A DNA stretch of 44,247 bases from Mycoemilia scoparia (Eukaryota > Kickxellomycota > Kickxellomycetes > Kickxellales > Kickxellaceae), in NCBI GenBank assembly GCA_027575805.1, contig JANBPU010000131.1, positions 1-44,247 of the forward strand, given 5' to 3'. Position numbers and translations under genes: made by a program. Below are positions 30,275 to 40,200 of this stretch, piece after piece (the stretch's first letter is position 1; each line of letters opens with the position of its first letter). Under the pieces are notes generated by a model, which ran no database searches, was not told the origin of the DNA, and was given only the letters and a program-made list of their open reading frames with translations.

Positions 30275-30737
30275 TGTTAGGAATTATTATTGTGCTGCTG
30301 TGTTTTATTGTGGCTCTGTACTAAATATTGTAAATGTAAGGTTGTGGATGGTTTGGATATAGATAAAAACAAGTATGATGTGGAGTATAAGAAGAGATAA
30401 AGAAGAAAAAGAAATATTCTTGTTGATGTTTTTTGATAAATAACTCGCTGATTAAACAACAAGCAAGTAAACAAGTAAAGTTGTTTGTTTTGATTTTAAA
30501 TTCTCTTCTCTCTTGAATGATCACTGTGTATTTAATGTTGTTGCTGTTGTTATTATTATTGTTATACACTGTGGAAAGTTTGAGAGTGAACCACTAATGC
30601 ACAACAACACACAATAGAACTAGTTTTAAACACAATTTTGTTAGGCTATGCTTTATTTTTGATAGTTTGGAAATAATCCAATTTAAAGTTACTGTATTAC
30701 TTATATTGGAAAATATCTTACGGGTAACAACGAATAA
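30275..30737. other. MAD2 promoter region and tRNA 5' flank
   Basis: This 463-bp stretch is AT-rich and has poly-purine and GTT/TTG repeats (about 30536-30560). It should contain the MAD2 promoter on its left side. No reading frame is convincing. Confidence 0.55.
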
Positions 30738-30809
30738 TCTCCGTTAGTATAGTGGCGAGTATACCAGTCTGTCACATTGGAGACCCGGGTTCAATTCCCG
30801 GACGGAGAG
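30738..30809 (+). tRNA. trnD(GTC): tRNA-Asp (anticodon GTC)
   Basis: This 72-nt sequence folds as a complete cloverleaf. The 7-bp acceptor stem TCTCCGT/ACGGAGA (30738-30744 with 30802-30808) pairs perfectly, the anticodon loop CTGTCAC presents GTC, and the T arm CCGGGTTCAATTCCCGG is intact. The discriminator is G, as expected for tRNA-Asp. There is no intron, and CCA is not encoded. A run of six T at 30812-30817 follows as a polymerase III terminator. Confidence 0.97.
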
Positions 30810-30811
30810 AG

Positions 30812-30817
30812 TTTTTT
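30812..30817 (+). terminator. RNA polymerase III terminator of tRNA-Asp
   Basis: Six T residues begin three bases after the tRNA discriminator base, and a second T6 tract follows at 30822-30827. This is the usual oligo-T stop for polymerase III. Confidence 0.85.
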
Positions 30818-30987
30818 CTACTTTTTTGCCATTGTTATTTGCTACAGAGACCATTCATTTTACTGTCTATTTCTTGTTTTATAGAGTATACCACAGCGGT
30901 GGACCACCGTTAGACACCACTTAATATGATGAGATTCGGTCCACACAATAAATAACAAATACAAAAATTAAAAATAATAAGGTAGAA

Positions 30988-32298
30988 CTATAATCCCATT
31001 TCAATCAATTCATCAATAGAACAAACCCCCAACTCATCGCCATACTTCATTAAATGGTGCAAGGTAGTCCCCACAAACCCACCATCGCCTTGTTTCCATA
31101 CTGGATTTGCTTCTTCACCAGTCAGCTTTATAAGCCCACCCGAACTATCCCGATACTCTCTTTTTGTAGAGACTTTCTTGCGAACTCTAAATTTCTTGAT
31201 TTTATTGTACAATTCTGGATCCAATAGATTCAATTGTTCGCCAGTATGGTAGGTTGTACCTTTTAGCCATGCTTGGCGGAGGTTTTGGGCCCCCTGGATG
31301 TTTGTAAGATAAGCGGATTTTAGGAATTCAGTTTCCCAGATACGTTCAACTACATCATCGGATCCAAGAGAAGAATTGTTGGTGGAGGAATTTGGGTTGT
31401 TAAAGATGGGGCGGGGTTGTCTGAATGGTAGTTTTGGCATTTCGTAGTCAGACAAAAGTACCAAATCCCAAGCATTTGTTGTCTCTTGTATATCTTTGTA
31501 ACCACCACTACTACGACCCTTGCGGTTGTAGTTATTGGCAGTATCATCCAATGCTGCTGCTGCTGCTGCTGCTGCTAATACTTGGGAATCTTTGTAATCA
31601 AGTATATCCACAATTCTTCTTAACTGTCCAATGACATCCAGATGCAAATCGGCATCGTCTTCCAACACAACAACCCTGCTAAGCCCATTCTTGATAACCA
31701 ATTCCCAAGCCCTCATATGCAGCACCCAGTATCTGGCAATGAGCTCTTCATGCGGATATTTCCGCAGCAAGAAGAAGTCTTCTAGCTGTGGGTACATGTC
31801 TTCATAGATTTGGGCGGCTTTTCCCCCACCAGGAGTCAAGCTCATTGGGCTGATCAAATATTCAACGTCGAGGCCGAGGTAGTCGAATATGCTTTGCATG
31901 TTGGCCCGGCGCTCTCGGTTTTCTTCGAGCGATAGACAATATATTTTGTCTGTGAATAAACGGGCTGGCGGGTTTGCATTGCTGCTGGGAAAAGGAGAGG
32001 AGGAGAATAGGCGCTGTGGAAGGGCGTTTTGGAACGATCCTTTGGCTTTTGCTAGCTTGTATTTCCAGGAATTGAAACTACCAGTGTTTGGGTCGAGTGG
32101 TGTTATTGTTGGTTCCGTGGTGACAAGGAGGTACAAGTAAAGAGATGGGCCAAATAACATTGCTAGGAGAAGGATAGTAAGTAGACGTCTTTTAGAGCTT
32201 ATGGCCCAAAGTAGCGTGTTCTTGGGCGATTGGATCAATGAAGCCAAGATGCCGCTACAAAAGGTTGTTTTCCCAGCTGGTGTGTAGTGAAACCCCAT
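30988..32298 (-). CDS. Glycosyltransferase family 25-like membrane protein
   Basis: This 436-residue single-exon protein has a short cytoplasmic tail, one membrane segment (about 39-59, LLTILLLAMLFGPSLYLYLL) and a lumenal catalytic part, a type II Golgi or ER glycosyltransferase layout. The domain starts with DKIYCLSLEENRERRANM (about 117-134), the typical opening of GT25 (LPS-biosynthesis/procollagen galactosyltransferase-like) proteins. VVVLEDDADLHLD (about 209-221) holds the acidic metal and nucleotide-sugar motif, and a late YHTGEQLNLLDPE segment also fits. A polyAla run near 242-249 and a Ser/Asn stretch are loop insertions. Donor and acceptor are unknown. Start is the ATG at 32296-32298; a TATTA pentanucleotide repeat lies immediately upstream. 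Confidence 0.82.
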   Translation of the reverse strand: MGFHYTPAGKTTFCSGILASLIQSPKNTLLWAISSKRRLLTILLLAMLFGPSLYLYLLVTTEPTITPLDPNTGSFNSWKYKLAKAKGSFQNALPQRLFSSSPFPSSNANPPARLFTDKIYCLSLEENRERRANMQSIFDYLGLDVEYLISPMSLTPGGGKAAQIYEDMYPQLEDFFLLRKYPHEELIARYWVLHMRAWELVIKNGLSRVVVLEDDADLHLDVIGQLRRIVDILDYKDSQVLAAAAAAAALDDTANNYNRKGRSSGGYKDIQETTNAWDLVLLSDYEMPKLPFRQPRPIFNNPNSSTNNSSLGSDDVVERIWETEFLKSAYLTNIQGAQNLRQAWLKGTTYHTGEQLNLLDPELYNKIKKFRVRKKVSTKREYRDSSGGLIKLTGEEANPVWKQGDGGFVGTTLHHLMKYGDELGVCSIDELIEMGL

Positions 32299-34260
32299 TG
32301 TATTATATTATATTATATTATAGTTAAATAAATAGATGTATGGAAAGAAAATAAAACGTAGCAGGCGAGGATTTGTGTCAGCATTGGGTGTAAATTTATT
32401 CATAGGGGCCGAGTCTGTTGAAGATTGCACATTCTTGGGTTGGTAGTGTTTATTATTGGCAGTGTTGATATTGAGAAAGGTTTACACATTCTCTATAATC
32501 CTGTTTTACTAGAGATTCTTTTAGAGTTAACAGGGAATGTGCAAATAGTTTTAATGAAAGGCCATGGTTAAAATTAGCAGTATTCTTATGCTAGTAGGAG
32601 CCCTTTCTTTCGCCAAACTGTTTATTTGCTAGGTATCATGGTTAGCATGTAGGATAATGCGTCTGACTATGTCTAAATGCTATTACCTATCTTAGCATAC
32701 ATTTATGCTATTAACTCTTATTACTTTATATATATATATGCTACTATAACAATCATTTTATATTGACCTTTTATCTTTCTCTAACTCACAGTCTCTCTTT
32801 TATTTCAAATAGCTTTACTATTATTTTCTATTTCTCTTTGTTTTGGCTTTCAAGGAAATCAAGTCGCTTTATAGTATTGGTGACGTTTTTGTTAAACTAT
32901 CAACCATAATGGCTATAATTATAGTTATGGTGGTAGTAGTAGTCCCAACCAGCATTAGGAAAACCAGGCTAATAATACACACCGGAGTTACAACAGCATA
33001 AAATGCGCTTTTAGCTTTCTTCCAGCCAACTCTGCTGCTGCTACTAATGCTGTGGAATGATAATGATGCTTCAAGATACCACCACCACCACCACCACCAC
33101 CATCACAAACACTGATGCATTTTGCAAAGGCGCTCTTATATGGAGCGATGGGTTTGACAAGGGGTTTGTGTTCCATCAGCAGCAGCACGATACCACAAAT
33201 GCCAGTGGAGGTCAGGCCCTCTTCTTATTTATTCTGTGGTTTTACCAGTCCATCACAGACAGTGCAGGAAGCAAGCAATGATATCGATCAATCAATCTGT
33301 GGCAATGAAAGAATCGTAGATGGCTGTAAAAATTTATTTGCAGGTCTTGGCCATTTTGAAATTTGTCGGCAATGTTATCTCAATGGTAGCAGCATCACCA
33401 CCACCAACGGCCGTTCATCCAATTCAGTTGCCAATATATGTAGTACATGGACCGGGAGACTATATAGACGGTTTTATTCGCTCCTCAATAGAAGGATGTT
33501 GATCATGAAACAAAGAGAAAATTGGCAAGCCAGGCTTTTTGATTGTATGTGAACCAGGAGGCATGGGTGTGGATGTGGGGACATAAATCTGTGTTGCAGT
33601 GATAGAATCAGGGCATTGTCTTGAGCCAATGTTAATAGACACACATACATATATACGCAAACACAAGGACCAATGGAGTTTGGGTCGGCGGCGGCAGTGG
33701 TGGTCTGTTGTGTTTTGTTACTGTTGTTGTTCCCTTCCCTCTCTCTTTCTGCTCTCTCTAGGCACATACACACATGGGAGGCAAGTAAGTGTGCTGTTTT
33801 CTTTGGTGTCTACATAATATTAGTATTTTATTATCGTTAACTGCTTTCCTTTTCGTCAACGACTGGTCGTTTTCAAACCTTTTGGTGTGTTTATAGACCA
33901 TTTATTCTACACAACCACACACACACAGATCCCTTTCTTTTACTTTTGTATTGTTCATTTTTCATAGACAAAAACTACAACCAACATTACTTTCCTTCTT
34001 CCATTTTGTTCATATCATCATCAAAAGAAGTTGGAAGTCTAAAGTGTTTTTCATTCCCCTTGACCATTTTTCTTTACTCTCATCATATTGTCTATACAAA
34101 GACATTTTACTTGTCTTTTTTTGCAACTATCATTTCTTTTATTTTGTTTATTATTGCTTTTTGAACACCAAACTTCATTCTTTTACAAAAACAAAGCTCA
34201 TTTGCTAAAAAGAACGCTTCGCCGGTCACTGCTCGCTAAATAATTTCTATATTATTAAAT
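32299..34260. other. Divergent promoter region, GT25 and BEM2-like genes
   Basis: About 1.96 kb separate two genes transcribed outward. The right 550 bp are pyrimidine-rich (many CTTT and TTCT runs from about 33720) and look like the leader or promoter of the large plus-strand gene. An ACC run lies at about 33079-33101. A 60-codon frame at 33320-33502 (MAVKIYLQVLAILKF, then VISMVAASPPP) begins like a signal peptide, but the continuation in the same frame has stops, and the start context is weak. I do not call it a gene. A tRNA-like string near 32635-32680 lacks a B box. Confidence 0.5.
32301..32322. repeat. TATTA pentanucleotide repeat
   Basis: About four TATTA units lie 2 bases upstream of the glycosyltransferase start codon, in its leader or core promoter. 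Confidence 0.85.
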
Positions 34261-37200
34261 ATGGCGCTTCCACCGAAGCCCTCACAAAACCAACCACAAC
34301 AGCAGCAGCAGCAGCGGCAGCAGGAACAGCCGATTTCTCCAAGAGCCAAAAGCACTGTCGGCCTCAACAGCAGCGAGGGGGTCAGATTCCAAGATGATCA
34401 GTTTTCAGCAATTAAGCGGGTCTCCATGTTCAACAATTCTATGGGGAATTCTGAATTTCGCTCATCGCGTCCAACCCGACCACCAACAATGTATAATATC
34501 GGCGCCCCCAGCAACTTTGGACCCAATATTCCAACACATAGTCATCATCATCACCACCAGCATATCCCACTGCCTCCATCCAGGACCCAGAGTTCGCCCG
34601 TGCCTAATCCTAGCAGCTCAATGAACAACAACAACAACAATAGCAGCAGCACTTCCTTGTTTGGGGCTACCACCACAACAGGCTTGAGCGCATCTGGAGT
34701 AGTGGGCAGACAACGCTTGTCTTCCACAGGCCATGTTGGCAGCTCGCTCCGAAAAACCCTGTATAGTCTGTCAGGTCGGTCTGGTTCCACAACTGTGCTC
34801 GACACAAGTAGTCGTTCTTCCCGACATGCGAGCATTGGTGCCAGTGGTGGTGGTGGCGGCAGTACTATCACTAATCTCTATAATGAAAATAGACCCAGCA
34901 GCAATGTACCTTTTCCCAGTGGAAGCAAAATTGAAAGTCTGGGAGGAGGACACGGTTTGGATACAAAAAAATTAAGAAACTTTTCCAGTACCACTGATCT
35001 TTCTCGAAACACTATGTTTATTCCAACAACAGAAAATATAAAAACACCACAATCCACCGTGTCAGGGGATATTAGTGCTGGTCAGTTCAACACAGCACCA
35101 CCCACGGCTGCTGCTACAACAGTAAATTTCGGTCCATCAGATTCCACAAGGAGCAGTTTGGGGAGCCAACTTGTCATAAAAGAGGGATATCTGAGTAAAA
35201 AGTCGGCAGCAAACACTGCTGGTATATCTTTCCCTACATCACTTACTCGTGGATGGAAAGTATATAGAGTGGCTTTGAAGGGCGCAAAGCTGTTTTTCTA
35301 TAAGCCACCCTCAGAGAGCGAGATGCGTGAGCTTTTCCCTGATGATCATGATCCACGAAAATCTACCATGCTCACAACACTCGCTGGACAGGGCAACAGC
35401 AACGATGCCGATGATCCAGATGATGGCCCCCCATTCCCCTTGAACACCAACGAAATAGATAGTCGAAGCCAAAAGATACTCTATGAATCATCTGTGCGTG
35501 GTGGTGTCATTGTCAGTCCACTTGTTCAGAGCTACGTTTTTGGAGAGTGCTTTAGCGAAATTGATCCATTCACCTTCAAGTTCAAGCGATATGTTTGCGT
35601 GCTGATATTCAAGGACACTGTGGTTGTGCTAAAGAGAAAGTGGATCAAGCAAAACATTGCATCGAGTTTCATTGGAGCTGTCAGCAACAAAATGAAGTTT
35701 GGTCGCCCATTTGCCCACCGTAGGTCTAAGCTCCAGGCATCACACCAGTCCCCAAAAACATCAGAAGAAGCGAAGCCTGGTTTAGGTCCGGATAATGCTT
35801 CACTGGCTAGTGCGGCAAATGTTACCAGTGCAAATGGCAAGGGGTACTTTACAAAGTGGCAGCACCATGCATCGTACCCGATTCAAAATATCGAGATTGT
35901 TGGCGCATCGTCATCCAAGTTTGGGCGCACGCACAATTCAGTTCTCAATCCGCCCGTCAGATCCAGCCAGAGCAGCATGTATTCTATTGGCAACGAATCT
36001 GTGTCATCATTCATGACGGGCGCATCAACAGTGTCAAAGGACTATTCTGGAGCAGTTGCCTCAGGTGCAGCACCAGGATTCCACATGTTTGTTTCTGGGC
36101 GTGACAAATGCACCAGGATGTTTGCAGCAACCACGGCAAAGATAAAGAACGATTGGATCAACCAATTCAATTCTGCAAAGGCATCTATTGACCGAGCACA
36201 GCAAATGCCTCGTCCAAAGCATCGCCGTCCGACATTCTCAAGCACCACTTCGCCACAAATCACCACCACTGGCATACATGGCAATCAGAGGGACAGCAAA
36301 CAGCAAAAGTCATCATCGTCTAAAAATAAGCAGAATTCGAGGTCTCGATTATACTGGAGTGTTGACCAGCATCCTTCGCTGTTTGTTACCAAAAAGTCTG
36401 ATGCGCCTTTGCATGTTGGCAACCAGGGAAGTGGAGGCAAAAGCAATCGGCCCATGAATATCATATCGGGAGACAGCCCAATTGTTGTGAGCGGATCGGC
36501 CACAGCGCTTGTCCATGAATTTCTGTTCCAAAACACAGAGCGCGAGTTCCCAGGATCTAACTTTTCAAAGCAGTTTGTTTCAACATTCACACGATTTATT
36601 TCCATGGACGCCATGTTGGTGGAGCTTGAGCACTATTCCCGACTGATTATGTCTGAAGATAGCAACTGCTTGCTCTACATTGACAATCTGGTCAAGGTCG
36701 TTAATTTACTTGCATCAGAGGAAACACTACAATTCCGGACGTCTGACGTAGAGTTGTTAAAATCCATAGTCGATATAGTGTTTGAAAATGCGAGAGAAGC
36801 TATAAAAACCAAGCCTGGTCTTTTGGCTGAACTGCAACAGACTATTTCCAGGATTGAGTGTATTGATAAAGTCAGTGCAAGTGATGGGGCTACTGGTGGT
36901 CGTCATGATCAGTCACAAAGACAAAAGCATTCCAAAGAAAGTAATAGCAGCAGCAGCAGCAGCAACAACAGCAGTGGCCCAGGAACAAAGTCTCCAAAGC
37001 TTGGGCCAGAGCACCCATTGTCTAATATTGAGGAGCTTTCGCGTTTGCCACTGACTGGGCTAACTCCATCCATACTGTTCAAGATTCAGCCCCAAGAGAT
37101 TGCACGTCAGCTCTACTTTTTCCACGCCAAACTTTATAAGGAATTCAAACTCATTACTCCCACTCAGCTTTTGCCAGCAATGCGAGCTGTTCCTGGAGCA

Positions 37201-40200
37201 CCTGCCACTGCTACAACTCTCACACCAGCAACAGCAACATCATTATCCCAAGGAGGCATAAGCAACAGTGGATCGATCGGTGGAGCAAGTCCTGTAAACC
37301 AGCCATTATTATCTACCTTGAAAAATCCACATTTTCTTACTAGACTCGTTCATCACCATCTGCTTGTTGACTTGCCAGCTGGTCGACCAGCTAGGAGGGG
37401 TAATTTGCTTTTGTACTGGGTCCGTGTTGGTGAAGCATGCCGAGCTATTGGAGATGCTACATCATGGGCAGCAATTGCTACTGCAGTCACCAATCCTGCA
37501 GTCATACGTTTGCGTGAAACATGGCAAGCAATACCATTGCCATGGAAAATGTTGATAGTTCAAGAGTGGATTCCAAAATTGATGCCCTTTGGATTGTACT
37601 CTTCAGATCTTGCAGAGCTTTCACAGAAAACACTTACAACACGGCCCCTTATCATTACGCCAGATGCTGCACATGCCCATCTTTTCTCGCCTCTTCCATA
37701 CTATGGTCCAATAATGCAATCAGTTGAGAGGGTAGGGCTGATGGCACACCGCCAAGGAAAGCTCATTATAGCAAACAATGACAGTACACCAGCCACCCCA
37801 GATTCCGTCATCTTCTTGCGCTATGCCCACATGTATGAGCTTGCAACCGAGGCTGTTAACACACTTGCAGGTACATGGATCTGTGAAAAGATCGACGATA
37901 AATTAACTCCAAAGAATGGGTTTGATTTTTCAATACTGTCGTCCTCATCTTCAGCCTCAAAGGAAAATGGATTATCAAAAAACACTCTTGCCCCTCATCC
38001 TGAATTCCAGCAATATTTGGAACAGCTCAACGCTTTACCGCCCTTGATTGGATATCGTGAAACTAAGGAGGGCGTTCCTAGTGACTATGATACGAGCTAT
38101 CTGCTTGGCTTGTCCCTCAAATGTGAATCATCTATTGGAGAGCAATTCCGTTCGTCCCTGATCCAAACAGCTGGATTTGGTGGAAATGCTACTGTGCCAT
38201 CGCTTGATGAAGATATAAGAGCAGCCCCGGGATCGATACTTCCATTAGTGTGTCCAGAAATAGTACCTTCAACAAACGTGTTGCAGTGGATCCACCCAAT
38301 CACCCAGGATGAGCCAATCAACACTTTCCCAAATATGGTTAAAACTAGCAGCAACAATGGTAGCGACAGTGGAAAAAGTACTTCGACAAGCACATCATCA
38401 TTCAATCAGCAGAGGAGTATGAGTATGTCACCAGCAGCTGTTGGAGAAGGCAGGGATGCAGATGAAAGTCATGAAAACCAGATGCTTGTTGAAGGAGGCA
38501 GCAGTAGCGGTACAAAGCCCCGCAGGATAGCACACAAAAGAAGTCGTTCATTCCCTTCAAAAATATCCACAAAGAGTCCAACCTCAGTTGCCTCAGCAGA
38601 TAGTTCAATTCCACCAACACAGTCATCTGGGCCCTCAAGCCCTGCCTCACCAATAAATTCACCAATCCAGACTGACAATAGCATTGGAAACAGTGCTGAA
38701 GGATCTGACAGCGCAGCAGCAGCATCATTATCGCTACGTCCTCAGGACCGAAATATCACTGATTCCAGTTCCAAGTCTCCACTTTTGGCTGGGGGAGTAG
38801 CTGCTGGGCCGTTTGATGCCGAAGATTCGAACAATTTCAAAGGAAAGCTGCTCTATGCTGCCAACGGAGATCTGACCTTGCGAGTTTTACGTGTCCAGTA
38901 TCAGCATTCCAGATCATCATCGACATTTGCACGTCCTTTTGGCTTTCTTGTCGAAGTGCAGGGGGGCACACTTCCCATTCTTGTTGACCTTTTGCTCAAT
39001 GACATTAAAAAACACAGCAACAATATTACTGACAGCAATGGCTTCCCAATTCGATTCTGGGATAACCAAATTCCAATACTCACACTTAACCACCACTATG
39101 CATATCGGCATGCATTCCTTTCCAACTATCGCTGCTTCTGTACTAGCGACGATCTTGTTGATTATCTTCAGTCAGCCCTCCAAAAAGTTGACGGCGCAAA
39201 GAGCCCGTGGGAAGTGTCTTGGTCTACCTTGGACAAGATAATTGACACCTGCTCAGATTGGGTCACCGGCTACATTGAGGATTTTTTGGACAGCATTACT
39301 TTGCGAGAGTCATTTAGCAGGCTGATCCTGCAAATAACCCAAAGGCTGCGGTCTTTCAACTCTTTAGGAGCTGATGGCAGTTCAAAGAAGATCCTCTCAG
39401 GTATCAGCAGCCCTGATGAGCTTTTGGCCAAACTAAACTCAATGATTTCTCAATTCGTATTCGACCTTCTTGTTCCTTCTGGCTACTCTCCCCTCAATAT
39501 CACCCTTGAACGTCAACTCAAAAGAGCACTGAAGCGTGAGTCTCAGGAAAGCAGGAATACTGGATTTGGGGCATCAAGAAAGCCATTTGATGAGCTGATT
39601 AATTTGTCAGCTAAAGATACGCTGGTCACTCTCAATCGCCTTGCCCAGACACACTATGCTCAGTGCACCATGCATGACTGGCTGGCAACATATTGCATGC
39701 TGGAAGTCCAAACTCATGCACCATTGCCATGGTATCCTGCCAAGCGACACTCAACCAACCCAAGTGAAGAGGATGTTGTTATTTCGGACATATACAGAGT
39801 ACTTCATCAGACTGTTTACAAGCAGGGAAGCAACCAAATGTCGCTGGCATCAGTCGATTCTATCAATGGCACAGTGTCTGCTGCTACTGGATCTGCCATT
39901 CAGGGACCAGGGTCTCTTGCAGCTGGTGGTGTCACTACAAAGGTGTCTCTTTGGGAGAGGTTGCCTAACCCTATAAAGATCCTTCTGGACCTGCACCGCA
40001 TTGTTCGACATTGGGTTATCAAACAGATCACAGACCCTGCTATTGAAGCTGGCGATCGTGTAGAGAGAATTCAAAAGTTCATTGAGATTATCTATCTCTG
40101 TCGCTATAGCAAGGGCTCATCTGGTTCTTATGCATTTAAGGAGGCGCTTGATAGCTATTTGGGCCGAATCAAGTCCACACCACTGTTGACAAAACTCGAT

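Noticed and set aside
32635..32680. tRNA-like string with a possible A box
   Set aside because: No T arm or B box (GTTCRANNC) follows and no acceptor stem can be drawn.
33115..33552. 145-codon plus-strand frame
   Set aside because: It overlaps two other frames with no better support and has no recognisable domain or codon pattern.
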